Source: an uncultured Microcaldota archaeon
Lineage (GTDB): Archaea; Micrarchaeota; Micrarchaeia; Norongarragalinales; CAINOH01
Length of the DNA: 54,763 nt
Direction of reading: 5' to 3'
Assembly (NCBI GenBank): GCA_903851445.1
Contig: CAINOH010000003.1
Location: 1 to 54,763, forward strand
The notes beneath the pieces were generated by a model. That model was not told the origin of the DNA, made no database searches, and saw nothing but the letters and a program-made list of their open reading frames with translations. The translations under genes and the position numbers were made by a program. Positions 25,477 to 34,464 of the stretch are shown here, piece by piece. Numbering within the stretch: position 1 is the stretch's first letter; each line of letters starts with the position of its first letter.

Positions 25477-27096
25477 GTGAGTGAAACAATGCCTCAGACA
25501 AAGCAAACGCATCCGGTTGCCCGTGATGACAAGAAGCGCAGCGCAAGCCCCGGCCACCTTAAGCTCATGGCCCGGGCTGCGGGTTTTTCGCTTGCAGCCA
25601 TGGTGTTCTCCAAGCTTGCAAGCTATGGCTTCCGCTGGGTGGGCGCAAAGCTCGGCACCGAGCAGTACGGCGCCTTTGCGATGGCCTTCGGCGTGTTCGA
25701 GATAGTCACCGCTCTTGCGCTGTTCGGCATCGACTCCGCAGTCGCCCGTTTCATAGTCGACGACTCCACTGCACCGAAAAAGGGGCTTCCGCACTACAAC
25801 TCGTTCTGGTACGGCACCAAGGTCATGCTCTGCCTGAGCATAGCCGCCTCGGTTGCGCTGGCCCTCCTCTCGCAGTGGATTGCATCCGACCTATTGCACC
25901 TTCCGCAGCTCTGGGTTTCGCTCGTCCTCTTTGCAGCAGTCCTCCCGTTCTTCATGTTAGTGCTCATATTCGTGGCTGCGGCGCGCGGCCGCAAGCGCTT
26001 CGAGTACGAGGCAGGAGCAAAGAGCGTGTTCGAGTCAGGCATACGGCCGATAGTCGCTTTTGCGGCCATTGCGATGGGCTTCGGCATACTGGGCCTTTCA
26101 ATGGCAGTGCTTGCAAGTTCGGTCATGGTGTTCGTAATCTGCCTCTACTGGGCGAGGAAGCTGTTCCGGCAGGACTGGCTGGACTCGCTTGTTGCCGCAA
26201 GGCGGCCCGACGGGTTCTTCCGGTTTTCGCTCCCGCTCTACGCGTCCAACCTCCTTTCCATACTGATGTCCAACGCGTCGCTCTTCTCGCTCGGCCTCCT
26301 GATAGGCACTTCGCAGGCCGGCGTGTTCAGCGCATTGATGCCGCTTGCGATATTCATCACCGCGCCAGCAACAGGCATACTCGCGATTTTCGTCAGCGTA
26401 GGCTCCGAGCTCCACAACCTCGGCCGCACCGGCGATTCCGAGCGGCTCTACCAGAGCCTGGTGAAGGTCATATTGATGGTGACCCTGCCCGTCTCGGTCA
26501 TACTCGCTTTCTTTGCGCGCGAGGCGCTCACTTTCCTATACGTGATAGACTACTCTGCCGGCGCGCTCGCCCTTTCAATCCTTGCCCTGGCATACCTTGC
26601 CTACTCGACTTTCCTGCCTGCCCTGAACTACCTGCAGATACTAAAGCGCACTGAAGTCTACCTGTGGAACATGCTCGCTGCGTCAATCGCGGTCTTTGCC
26701 GCAATCTACCTTTTCGTGCCGACACTCGGTACGACCGGCGCGGCAATCGCGTTCTCGATAGGCCTGGTGCTCCAGTCAATCCTTCCGGCAATCGAGGTGT
26801 ACCGGTTCTCAAAAATACAGCCAATCGGCGCGAACTTCCTGCGCACCCTCGCCGCCGGCCTGCTTGCAGTCATTCCATTATACCTTCTCAATGGCGCGTT
26901 CGGCCTGCGGGCATTCCCGCGCATCGCGTTCGGAGCGTTCCTGTTCTGTGCATCCTACGCGGTGCTGCTGTTTTTCCTGCGCGCCTTCGACCGCGACGAC
27001 ATCGAGCTGCTCAAGGCGGCCGAAAGAAAGAGCGGATTCAATCTTGGAGTTTTCCGCGATGTCTTGAAGAAGCTGTATTTTGGAAAGAACGCTTGA
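25477..27096 (+). CDS. polysaccharide flippase (Wzx/RfbX-like, MOP superfamily)
   Basis: A 539-aa protein with about 14 hydrophobic helices after a polar ~28-residue N-terminus. FSLAAMVFSKLASYGFRWVG and LGTEQYGAFAMAFGVFEIVT are typical of flippases that move lipid-linked oligosaccharide across the membrane. The start is GTG at 25477 (TTTATAG TATA-like about 30 nt upstream) or ATG at 25489. It is followed 18 nt later by a GT4 gene, so the two form a transfer-and-export unit of the glycan locus. Confidence 0.9.
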   Translation: MSETMPQTKQTHPVARDDKKRSASPGHLKLMARAAGFSLAAMVFSKLASYGFRWVGAKLGTEQYGAFAMAFGVFEIVTALALFGIDSAVARFIVDDSTAPKKGLPHYNSFWYGTKVMLCLSIAASVALALLSQWIASDLLHLPQLWVSLVLFAAVLPFFMLVLIFVAAARGRKRFEYEAGAKSVFESGIRPIVAFAAIAMGFGILGLSMAVLASSVMVFVICLYWARKLFRQDWLDSLVAARRPDGFFRFSLPLYASNLLSILMSNASLFSLGLLIGTSQAGVFSALMPLAIFITAPATGILAIFVSVGSELHNLGRTGDSERLYQSLVKVILMVTLPVSVILAFFAREALTFLYVIDYSAGALALSILALAYLAYSTFLPALNYLQILKRTEVYLWNMLAASIAVFAAIYLFVPTLGTTGAAIAFSIGLVLQSILPAIEVYRFSKIQPIGANFLRTLAAGLLAVIPLYLLNGAFGLRAFPRIAFGAFLFCASYAVLLFFLRAFDRDDIELLKAAERKSGFNLGVFRDVLKKLYFGKNA

Positions 27097-27114
27097 CTGG
27101 AGTGTAGGCTGGAC

Positions 27115-28257
27115 ATGGACGTGGCGATAAGTTCCGGGGGGCCGTGGCACGGGCTTTCGCTTTGCCGCGAGTTCGAAAAAATCCCCGTAGACTACAAGCT
27201 GTACACGATTTTTGTGGACGCGAAAAAGTCCGGCCTTGCGCCATCGCACGTCTCCAACCACCCGTACTTTCTTGCGGACTTCGTGCTCAACCGCACCAAG
27301 TTCCTCCGCCAGGTTCGCGACCGCGCGGGGTGGTTTGCGCACAAGCACGACCTGTTTGACCGGCTCGTGGCAGCGGAGATTGCGGCCGACAACCCGCGGC
27401 TCCTGCACGCCTGGGCTGGCTTTGGCCTGCGCACGCACAACGCGCTGAAAAAGCGGGGGGGTGGCGTGCCGTTCGTGGTTGAATCGGGTACAACTCACTT
27501 GCAATTTCAGGAGGACCTCCTCATAGAGGAGTATTCCCGTCTGGGCATCCCCTACTCTCGTCAGCCGCAGTCCTTCCTGCGCAAGGCCCGCGCGGAATAC
27601 GCCGCGGCCTCGAGGATAGTCGTCCCGTCAAAATTCGCGTTCGACTCTTTCGTTTCCAACGGCGTCGATGCGGGCAAGCTCGCGCTCATCCCATACGGCA
27701 CGGACTGGCCGAAGAGCCCGCAAAAAAAGCAGGACGAAGTGTTTCGCGTGCTGTTCGCAGGAGGCCAGCAGCCCGTGCGCAAGGGCCTATGCTATCTGCT
27801 TGAGGCGTTCTCGAAGGCGAAAATCCCGGATTCCGAACTCATCGTGCTGGGCCGCGGGGTTTTCGAGGACATCTCCCGGTTCGTCCCAAAGAATGCGCGC
27901 AATATCAAGTTCATAGACAAAGTCTCTAATGCAGAACTCAACAGGCTGTATTCGCAGTCATCGGTGTTCTGCCTGCCCTCCATAGAGGAAGGCAGCGCGC
28001 GGGTGGTCTACGACGCGATGGCCCACGCCGCGCCGGTCCTTGTGACGCCGAATGCGGGCGCGGTTGCCCGCAACGGAAAGGACGGCTTTGTGGTTCCCAT
28101 ACGCGATTCCAAGGCGTTGTGCAGAAAAATGATTTACCTGTCCGAAAACGAAAAGGAGCGCAGGCGCATGGGCCAGAACGCCAGAAGCTTCGTCAAAAAA
28201 TATTCCTGGACACGCTACGCAAGGCAAGTCGCAAAAGCATACGACGAACTACTTTGA
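27115..28257 (+). CDS. GT4-family glycosyltransferase
   Basis: A 380-aa GT-B enzyme. The C-terminal donor domain carries VLFAGGQQPVRKGLCYLLEA and the motif PSIEEGSARVVYDAMAHAAPV, with Glu-Glu in place of a classical EPFG. The N-terminal region VVESGTTHLQFQ is typical of a GT4 subfamily seen in surface-polysaccharide clusters. Donor unknown. Its stop overlaps the stop of the convergent GT4 gene by 9 nt. Confidence 0.87.
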   Translation: MDVAISSGGPWHGLSLCREFEKIPVDYKLYTIFVDAKKSGLAPSHVSNHPYFLADFVLNRTKFLRQVRDRAGWFAHKHDLFDRLVAAEIAADNPRLLHAWAGFGLRTHNALKKRGGGVPFVVESGTTHLQFQEDLLIEEYSRLGIPYSRQPQSFLRKARAEYAAASRIVVPSKFAFDSFVSNGVDAGKLALIPYGTDWPKSPQKKQDEVFRVLFAGGQQPVRKGLCYLLEAFSKAKIPDSELIVLGRGVFEDISRFVPKNARNIKFIDKVSNAELNRLYSQSSVFCLPSIEEGSARVVYDAMAHAAPVLVTPNAGAVARNGKDGFVVPIRDSKALCRKMIYLSENEKERRRMGQNARSFVKKYSWTRYARQVAKAYDELL

Positions 28258-29466
28258 TGCCTTCTCGTAGATTTTGAAGATTTTATTGCAGACACCCTTC
28301 GAGTCGAAAAGCCTTGTCGCCCTGTCAAAATCCGCTTTCCTGCCGTTGGCTTGCAGGACCCCGGTGTCGATTGCCTTCTGCACGACTTGCGCAAGCTTTT
28401 CCTCGTCGCGGTAGGTTATCCCGGTGCTGCCATCCACAAGCGGGTACCTGTCGCCTCCGTCAAAGGTCACTACCGGCCTGTGGCAGGCGATTGATTCCAT
28501 GTTCACGCGAAGCGCTCCTGCATTCAGCGTGGGGTTGAACGTAAAGTCGGATGCGTTGACCACGTACGGCAGCATCTCGGCAGGTATGGCGCCAAGGTAT
28601 TTTATCTTGGGGTTCTTCCTTGCCTTTTCAGCGACCTTTTTCTGGTACTTGCCGTTGCCTGTTATCAGGAGCTGGTACCTTCCGTGTATGTTGTCAATCA
28701 GGCGCAGGAGGTGCTCCGCGCCCTTGTCCTTGGCAAGCCGGTTTGTGTAGCAGAACGTGGGAATGTCCGGGTCAAGGGAAAGCGTCAGGACGGAATTGAG
28801 CTTTTTGCAGGCCCTGGCCTTTGCGATGGGCCGGAACAGCTTGGTGTCAATGGGGTTGAGCACGAACTCGAGCTTTTTGTGGTCGATTCCCCTGCGGGCA
28901 TTGAGCTCGTCGAACGCGTACTTGTCAACAACGATGACCTTGTCAGCACGCTCTATGTTCCTCTTTTCAATCTTCTTCCACAGGTCGAAATACAGGTTGA
29001 GCGCGGCGTTCTGGTAGTGCTCCTTGAGTATGGACTCGGAAAGCCCGTGGAACGTCATCACAACCGGCTTCTTCGTCGAAAGCCACGCCTGCCTGCTGTA
29101 GAACGGGTAGAATACCGGGCCCGTTGAGACCGTGTTGGAGTAGCAGACCGGGCCGTGCACGTGCAGCACGTCGTACTCAAGCTGCCGCAAAAGCTTCGTG
29201 CGCTGCCTCTGCCTTGCAAGCTCGCCGGTAATCATGTCAGTTACCTTGGAAAGCATCCTGCCCTCCCGCCTTGGCGGGTTCACGCGGAATACCTCCGCCT
29301 CGGGGTAGTACTCGTGCGCCTTCTGTCCGCTGCGCCTGTCCGTAATCACGGCAAAGCCGGCCTTGGGCTTGAGGTTCTCGCACACCGTGCGTATGTACGC
29401 CTCCACACCGCCCACGTCGGACTGCGAATAGTTGCGGTGGTAGTGCACCACCTGTAGCTTTGCCAT
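28249..29466 (-). CDS. GT4-family glycosyltransferase
   Basis: A 405-aa enzyme. The N-terminus VHYHRNYSQSDVGGVEAYIR has the donor-proximal glycine loop. The C-terminal domain has TFCYTNRLAKDKGAEHLLRL and the region NAGALRVNMESIACHRPVV, where Glu in NMES corresponds to the second E of the family motif. The start is ATG at 29466; the frame extends four codons further. A 16-bp palindrome lies in the divergent promoter region shared with the epimerase gene. Confidence 0.87.
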   Translation of the reverse strand: MAKLQVVHYHRNYSQSDVGGVEAYIRTVCENLKPKAGFAVITDRRSGQKAHEYYPEAEVFRVNPPRREGRMLSKVTDMITGELARQRQRTKLLRQLEYDVLHVHGPVCYSNTVSTGPVFYPFYSRQAWLSTKKPVVMTFHGLSESILKEHYQNAALNLYFDLWKKIEKRNIERADKVIVVDKYAFDELNARRGIDHKKLEFVLNPIDTKLFRPIAKARACKKLNSVLTLSLDPDIPTFCYTNRLAKDKGAEHLLRLIDNIHGRYQLLITGNGKYQKKVAEKARKNPKIKYLGAIPAEMLPYVVNASDFTFNPTLNAGALRVNMESIACHRPVVTFDGGDRYPLVDGSTGITYRDEEKLAQVVQKAIDTGVLQANGRKADFDRATRLFDSKGVCNKIFKIYEKASK

Positions 29467-29488
29467 AAGTAAGACCAAAATGCGATTT

Positions 29489-29519
29489 GCCTATTAGAAT
29501 AGGCCGAAAGGGCATTTAT
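29489..29519. promoter_or_regulatory. divergent promoter region with 16-bp palindrome and TATA box
   Basis: GCCTATTAGAATAGGC (29489-29504) has perfect 7-bp arms and a 2-nt centre. It is followed by CATTTATAG (29512-29520), a TATA box about 31 nt before the ATG at 29547. The palindrome sits where a dimeric regulator could control both the minus GT4 and the plus epimerase. Confidence 0.45.
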
Positions 29520-29546
29520 AGCTTTAGAGGATTCTAACATTACCTT

Positions 29547-30524
29547 ATGCAAAAACAGGGAATGGTGGTTGTGACCGGCGGAGCGGGCTTCATCGGGAGC
29601 CATCTCGTGGACCGGCTTGTTGCCGAGGGGAACGAAGTAGTCGTCATAGACAACCTCTCAAGCGGCAAGCTCGAGTTTTTGGAAAAGTGCAGGGGCAAGA
29701 AAAACTTCAAGTTCGTGAAAGCCGACCTGCTAAAGCCGGAGCAATATTCCTCCGAGCTTGCAGGTGCCGGTGTAATCTACCACCTTGCGGCAAACCCCGA
29801 CGTGAAGGCGGCAATCACCAACACCCGCGTTGAGATAGACCAGGGCGTCCTTTCCACCTACAACCTCCTTGAGCAGGCGCGAAAGCGCGACGTGACTTCC
29901 ATAGTGTTCTCCTCTTCATCAGTAGTCTACGGCGAGCCGCGGGTCGTCCCCGTTGCCGAGGATTACGGCCCGCTCACTCCGATTTCACTTTACGGCGCTT
30001 CCAAGCTTGCAGGCGAGGGCTTCCTTTCCGCCTATTGCGGCACGTTCGGCATGAAAGGCATCGCATACCGCTTTGCAAACATAGTTGGCGCGCGCGCAAC
30101 GCACGGCGTCATCTACGATTTTTCCTGCAAGCTGCGCAAGGACCCCTCATCGCTCGAGGTTCTGGGTGATGGCAAACAGACAAAGTCCTACGTTCTTGTT
30201 GAGGAGTGTGTTGACGCGATTCTTTTCGGAGCGTCCAAGAGGCTTGACAAGATTTCATCAAGCATGGACGTATTCAACATCGCAAGCAGCGACTGGGTGA
30301 GCGTTGCCGAAATCGCAAAACAGGTCATCGCTGCGTCCGGCTCCAAGGCCACGAAAATACGCTTCACCGGCGGAGCGCGCGGCTGGCCTGGCGACGTGCC
30401 GAAGGTGATGCTTGACGGAGCGAAGCTCGCCAAGCTCGGATGGAAGCCCAAGCTCAACTCGCTTGAGACAATAAAGGCCGCTGCGAAGATAATCTGGAAG
30501 GAGACCGCGGCCGGGAAGAATTAA
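29547..30524 (+). CDS. NAD-dependent nucleotide-sugar epimerase (GalE-like, SDR)
   Basis: A 325-aa extended short-chain dehydrogenase. It has the NAD motif GGAGFIGSHLVDRL near residue 12, FSSSSVVYGEP, and the catalytic Tyr/Lys in SLYGASKLAGEG. The substrate is probably a UDP-hexose or UDP-hexuronate, since UDP-glucose and UDP-glucuronate are made from this locus. Met6 (29562) is an alternative start. It stands alone between two minus-strand transferase genes. Confidence 0.9.
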   Translation: MQKQGMVVVTGGAGFIGSHLVDRLVAEGNEVVVIDNLSSGKLEFLEKCRGKKNFKFVKADLLKPEQYSSELAGAGVIYHLAANPDVKAAITNTRVEIDQGVLSTYNLLEQARKRDVTSIVFSSSSVVYGEPRVVPVAEDYGPLTPISLYGASKLAGEGFLSAYCGTFGMKGIAYRFANIVGARATHGVIYDFSCKLRKDPSSLEVLGDGKQTKSYVLVEECVDAILFGASKRLDKISSSMDVFNIASSDWVSVAEIAKQVIAASGSKATKIRFTGGARGWPGDVPKVMLDGAKLAKLGWKPKLNSLETIKAAAKIIWKETAAGKN

Positions 30525-30559
30525 TTGCAGCTCCCTGAAGGGCCTAAAGCGTCCCAGCA

Positions 30560-31510
30560 CTATTTCTTTCTTGCCAGCATCTTCCTTTCCTGCCTTGCAA
30601 GAATCATCCCTTCAAGGTACGCGTTCGCCTTCAGGATGTAATACGGGTTGGCGTGTGCAATCGTGCGAAAGATGGTGTAGACTGCCTCCAAAAGAAGGAA
30701 TGAGATTGCATGCAGCGGGTTGCCGTCGTAGACGTCCTTGAAGAAGAAAAGCGCGTTGTTTCGGTTGTACCAGTACGCCCACTGCCTCTTCTTTTCCGGC
30801 GGGACATTTCCCCCGACTGAGGCAAGGCCGTGGTTCGCCCCGGTTTTCGGGTTGAGCAGGACGCGAAACCCCGCCTTGCGGATGCGGTACAAAAAATCAG
30901 TCTCGTCGCGGTGGTGGCCTACGAACACCTCGTCAAAGCCGCCGACCCTTTCCAGGGCCTTTTTCGAGAACGCGAAGTTGGAGCCGTGAAGGTGGTCGAC
31001 TCTGATGATTTTTTCTCCGCAGTCAGGAATCGGGATTACGTTGCCCCACTTGGAGATTTTTCCTTCAGGGAAAACCTTTCGCCAGACTGCGTGAACAGCA
31101 GCGCTGAACGCGGAAGTTTTCCTCTTCCTAATCTCAAGACCGCCAGCTGCGCCGACTTTCGGGTCGTCAAAAAGCGGGATTATCTTGGAAAACCAGTCCG
31201 GTTGCGGGAACGCGTCGTCGTCGAATATCGCGATTATTTTTCCAGATGCCTTTGCAATGCCTGCATTCCTTGCGCCGGCGGACCCGAGGGTCTTGTTCAC
31301 CCTGATTTCCCTTACCTTGAACCTTTTGCATACTGTGTGGTTTTCCGCAGTCATGGCCTCGCCGTTGTTGACCACTATTATTTCCCAGTCCCTTGACGGG
31401 TATTCCGCAAGCGACGCCGTGACTGCCTTGAGGCACTTTTCCAGCACCGCCGGCCGGCCAAGGGTGGGGATGACTACTGTCAGTCCTGCGGGCTTTCTTG
31501 CCATATGCAT
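30560..31510 (-). CDS. GT2-family glycosyltransferase
   Basis: A protein of about 316 aa. The GT-A core starts GLTVVIPTLGRPAVLEKCLK, with VVNNGEAMT and the DxD motif IFDDDAF. HHRDETDFLYRIRKAG is the acceptor-side helix. The C-terminus is basic. The ATG at 31510 lies about 25 nt from the TATA box GGTTAAAAACC (31527-31537), suggesting a leaderless start; the ATG at 31504 is the alternative. It is the last transferase of the glycan locus. Confidence 0.87.
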   Translation of the reverse strand: MHMARKPAGLTVVIPTLGRPAVLEKCLKAVTASLAEYPSRDWEIIVVNNGEAMTAENHTVCKRFKVREIRVNKTLGSAGARNAGIAKASGKIIAIFDDDAFPQPDWFSKIIPLFDDPKVGAAGGLEIRKRKTSAFSAAVHAVWRKVFPEGKISKWGNVIPIPDCGEKIIRVDHLHGSNFAFSKKALERVGGFDEVFVGHHRDETDFLYRIRKAGFRVLLNPKTGANHGLASVGGNVPPEKKRQWAYWYNRNNALFFFKDVYDGNPLHAISFLLLEAVYTIFRTIAHANPYYILKANAYLEGMILARQERKMLARKK

Positions 31511-31594
31511 GTAATTTCTCAATCCGGGTTTTTAACCGGCCCGTTGGTGCGCAGTTAAAATCTTTTGTCCCGTTAATTGTTCGGAAGACCCCGT

Positions 31595-32341
31595 ATGGCA
31601 ATGCAACTTTACCACTCAAGCATACTCGACGGCTCCACTGACCACTACCCAGGCAAAGTCTGCACGGTCATATTCCTGGGAGGCTGCCCGCTCCGCTGCC
31701 CGTGGTGCTACGTTCCCGCACTGATGGAACGCAAGAACACCAAGCCCGAGGACCTATCGTTCTTTTTGGACCACTACCGCCGCCAGCCGTCATCCCAGGC
31801 GGTGTGCATCACAGGCGGCGAGCCTTTTGACCAGGCTGCTGCAGTGGTTGATTTGTGCAAGTTCCTCAAGCAGGACGGCGCAAAGGTCAAGGTGGAGACG
31901 TGCGGCTATTTTCCGGACGCGCTTGCAAAGGCGTTGCCCTACATCGATTACGTGGCGCTTGACGTAAAGGCGCGGCTTGACGCCGGGCAGTACTCGCAGA
32001 TGACCGGAACCAAGTCCAACCCCCTTAACCTGATGACGTCGGTAATCCGCTCGATGGACCTGCTCAAGAAGGCCCCGCGGGTGTTCCGCGAGGTCCGCAC
32101 CACAGTCATCCCGGGCTTTACAGACGACCCCGAAACGATTGCAGCGATAACCAAGGAATGTTCGTGGGCCGACCTTTACGTGCTCCAGCAGTTCCGGTCC
32201 GACCTTGAGATGAACGACCCGCTTTTCCTCGGCATAGCGCCGCCTTCAAAAGGGCGGCTCCTCGAGCTTGCGGAAGTCGCCAAGAAGAACGTGCCAGCAG
32301 TTGCCATACGCACAACTGACGAGGGCGAAACAAGGGTTTAA
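31595..32341 (+). CDS. radical SAM activating enzyme (NrdG/PflA-like)
   Basis: About 248 aa. The radical SAM cluster is CPLRCPWC near residue 29, followed by the SAM-binding TGGEPF. The small size and the N-terminal FLGGCPLRCPWCY match anaerobic ribonucleotide reductase activating enzymes (COG1180/COG0602). No nrdD is in the window, so the target glycyl-radical enzyme is unknown. The ATG at 31595 has CGGAAG upstream; frames from 31577 are less likely. It is followed 14 nt later by nucS. Confidence 0.87.
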   Translation: MAMQLYHSSILDGSTDHYPGKVCTVIFLGGCPLRCPWCYVPALMERKNTKPEDLSFFLDHYRRQPSSQAVCITGGEPFDQAAAVVDLCKFLKQDGAKVKVETCGYFPDALAKALPYIDYVALDVKARLDAGQYSQMTGTKSNPLNLMTSVIRSMDLLKKAPRVFREVRTTVIPGFTDDPETIAAITKECSWADLYVLQQFRSDLEMNDPLFLGIAPPSKGRLLELAEVAKKNVPAVAIRTTDEGETRV

Positions 32342-32355
32342 GGCGAAAAACCATC

Positions 32356-33132
32356 TTGGACAGCGGCCATTCCAACCATCCCGATGCGGTTTCCGCAAAG
32401 AAGGAGATAGACTCCGCGCTCAGCCAGGGCAGGATGGTCATCGCAGTAGGCAACTGCACCGTGCGCTACGAGGGCCGAGCTGCATCCAAGATAAGCGCAG
32501 GCGACCGGGTAGTGGTCATAAAGTCGGACGGCACGTTCCTGGTGCACCAGTCGCGCAAGATGGCAGCGATAAACTACCAGGGGCCGGGGGCCAAGGTGCA
32601 TTGCGTCGCGTCACCGCAAGGCAAGCTGTGCATTACCGCCGAGCGCAAAAAGCCGATGCACGAAAAGATCGAGGTCGAGTTCTCCTCAATAATGTTCATT
32701 CATTCCTTCCACGTGCGCGACGATGCCGAAATCAAGGTCATGGGCACCGAACGCGAGCTCTCCAACCTTTTGATGGCCGACCTTTCGGTAATCGAGTCCG
32801 GGCTCGTGCCGCTGCAGCAGGAAAGCGGCCTGGCAAAGGGCATGATAGATATCCTTGCCGAGGACCGCGAGGGAAACATAGTTGTTGTGGAGCTCAAGCG
32901 CCGCACTGCGGGCCTTGCAGCAGCGTCCCAGCTCATCCGCTACGTCCAGGAGCTGCAGAAGCGCAAGAACAGGAAAGTCCGCGGGATACTGTGCTCTCCA
33001 GAAATATCGCCAAACGCGAAGTCGTTCATAGAAAAGGAAGGCTGCGAGTGGCGCAAGCTCGACTACAAGGTGGAAGGCGAGGCCAGGATTACCGGCCTAC
33101 AGAAGAAGCAGAGGTCGCTGGGCGACTACTAG
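32356..33132 (+). CDS. nucS: endonuclease NucS (mismatch/branched DNA nuclease)
   Basis: A 258-aa protein. The N-terminal DNA-binding domain includes GNCTVRYEGRA and VVVIKSDGTFLVHQ. The C-terminal RecB-like nuclease core has Asp in GMIDILAED, VVVELKRR (ExK) and Gln in AASQLIRY. In archaea NucS/EndoMS cuts mismatched DNA on both strands and substitutes for MutS/MutL. The start is TTG at 32356, 14 nt after the radical SAM gene; no better ATG is present. Confidence 0.93.
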   Translation: MDSGHSNHPDAVSAKKEIDSALSQGRMVIAVGNCTVRYEGRAASKISAGDRVVVIKSDGTFLVHQSRKMAAINYQGPGAKVHCVASPQGKLCITAERKKPMHEKIEVEFSSIMFIHSFHVRDDAEIKVMGTERELSNLLMADLSVIESGLVPLQQESGLAKGMIDILAEDREGNIVVVELKRRTAGLAAASQLIRYVQELQKRKNRKVRGILCSPEISPNAKSFIEKEGCEWRKLDYKVEGEARITGLQKKQRSLGDY

Positions 33133-33143
33133 TTTTATCTTTA

Positions 33144-33401
33144 CTATATGTTGCCGTAAAGCGACTTGTTGTCGCGTTTTCCAAACTTTAACATGATTAT
33201 TTTGTCATTTTGGACACAATATATTATTCGATATTGTAGAATCCTTTCGCTAAACACATGTGCCCTTCCATGAAGCGGTTTTCCCAAAAGGGGAGTTTCA
33301 GCAATTTTCTTAATGCGCTTTTCAACAGCCTCTTTTATGGTGTTGTCTAGGTTCTTAATCGACTTGACGAAGTCCGAGTCAAATATTATCTCATAATTCA
33401 T
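33144..33401 (-). CDS. RelE/ParE-family toxin
   Basis: An 85-aa protein with the RelE pattern: MNYEIIFDSDFVKSIKNLD, KPLHGRAHVFSERILQYRII and a C-terminal basic end (KFGKRDNKSLYGNI). RelE toxins cut mRNA in the ribosomal A site. The start codon overlaps the upstream 214-aa gene in an ATGA junction, so its expression is coupled to that gene and not to a small antitoxin. The region is AT-rich relative to its flanks, suggesting acquisition. Confidence 0.85.
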   Translation of the reverse strand: MNYEIIFDSDFVKSIKNLDNTIKEAVEKRIKKIAETPLLGKPLHGRAHVFSERILQYRIIYCVQNDKIIMLKFGKRDNKSLYGNI

Positions 33402-34039
33402 ACTTTGTCGAGCCCTTCTTTTTTCTTACGCATTGTCTTGATGATTGATTCCACAAGATCCCAGTCACTGTCTTCCCGAATCCAAATTTTGTGTTGGTTA
33501 TTACCCCGAATTTCAATGTATATCCCCGTGTGTTTTCCTTCTTCAGGTGTTTCGTTTTCTTCTTCTGGTTGCTCGTTGTAAGTGGATGCGTTTGAACCAC
33601 CTGCAAATTGGGATGAACTAATGAAAACTACTGCTACTCGTTTAGAAGTTTTATCTGGTACATTGTATTCTCTGTGAAGTATGTTCGAAAGAAGACTGGC
33701 ATCAGGAATCCTCGCTCCACTTGAAGAAAATTTTTCAAGAAGTTTTGCGAAAACTGGTGGGAATGCAAGTGCTTCTTTTATTGCTCTTTCCTTCTCTCCG
33801 TCTTCTTTTGGACGGAGTATTTTTTTGGCTAATTCTGTGACTGTGACTTGGTTTTTTCCTTCGATAAGTCCGAAGCTTTTAGCAGCGCTTATTTTCATTT
33901 GGAACGCCCCGCCTTTTTCGTCCATAGTAAGTGCTTGAGCTAATGAACTAACCTTTGCAGAACCACCAAGTTCCATCGCCTTTGTCGCCACAATAATTGC
34001 ATTTTTTAGGTCGTATTTTGGATAAGCAAATCTTGCCAC
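33398..34039 (-). CDS. winged-helix DUF5343-like protein coupled to RelE
   Basis: About 213 aa. The N-terminal half is a winged-helix pair: YPKYDLKNAIIVATKAMEL, GGAFQMKISAAKSFGLIEG, VTVTELAKKILRP. This resembles what I recall of DUF5343, often found in defence or toxin operons. A flexible Gln/Glu/Asn-rich linker around 150-175 leads to a C-terminal beta segment. The start is GTG at 34039 with GGTGA just upstream; the frame extends to a GTG at 34048. It is probably the regulator or antidote for the coupled RelE. AT-rich composition. Confidence 0.6.
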   Translation of the reverse strand: MARFAYPKYDLKNAIIVATKAMELGGSAKVSSLAQALTMDEKGGAFQMKISAAKSFGLIEGKNQVTVTELAKKILRPKEDGEKERAIKEALAFPPVFAKLLEKFSSSGARIPDASLLSNILHREYNVPDKTSKRVAVVFISSSQFAGGSNASTYNEQPEEENETPEEGKHTGIYIEIRGNNQHKIWIREDSDWDLVESIIKTMRKKKEGLDKV

Positions 34040-34147
34040 TATATTCACCCGTAGTTATTTTATATGTTTTAGTCGTATTTTTTTAGCTTGTTAGTTCTTT
34101 TAAATGCTTCCATTGGTCATTTCCTCTGTTTTTTATTGTGCTTTTGG

Positions 34148-34163
34148 TATCATAAGTGTGATA
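34148..34163 (+). promoter_or_regulatory. small inverted repeat before the RHH gene
   Basis: TATCATAAGTGTGATA has arms TATCA/TGATA, ending a few nt before the ATG at 34167. The position suits autoregulation by the ribbon-helix-helix protein it precedes. Confidence 0.3.
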
Positions 34164-34166
34164 AAA

Positions 34167-34427
34167 ATGAATATGACTATACGCCTATCTGGAATTCCCG
34201 AAAAAATCATCTCTGGTGCGATATTCGCCGGGCTTGCAAAGACGAAAACGGACGCTATAACCTTGGGTTTGCTTGAGCTTGACAATAAGTACAAACTTCT
34301 AGAACAGCAAGAAGATGCAGAAGATCTCCGCGATGCAGAACGGATAATGGCAGAAATAAAGCAAGGTAAAAGGACGCTTCTTTCCGCAAAAGAGTTTGAA
34401 CAAGAAACCGGAATGAAAATCCGCTGA
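34167..34427 (+). CDS. ribbon-helix-helix antitoxin-like protein
   Basis: An 86-aa protein starting MNMTIRLSGIPEKIISGAIF, a beta strand and two helices of the RHH/CopG kind, with an acidic helical tail (EDAEDLRDAERIMAEIKQGK) of the sort that wraps a toxin. I chose the ATG at 34167 because the longer frame begins with an unlikely hydrophobic stretch. It is divergent from the winged-helix/RelE pair 118 bp away and could be the RelE antitoxin. AT-rich. Confidence 0.65.
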   Translation: MNMTIRLSGIPEKIISGAIFAGLAKTKTDAITLGLLELDNKYKLLEQQEDAEDLRDAERIMAEIKQGKRTLLSAKEFEQETGMKIR

Positions 34428-34464
34428 TTTAGAATAAAAAAATGAAAAACTGGTTACTTTGCCT

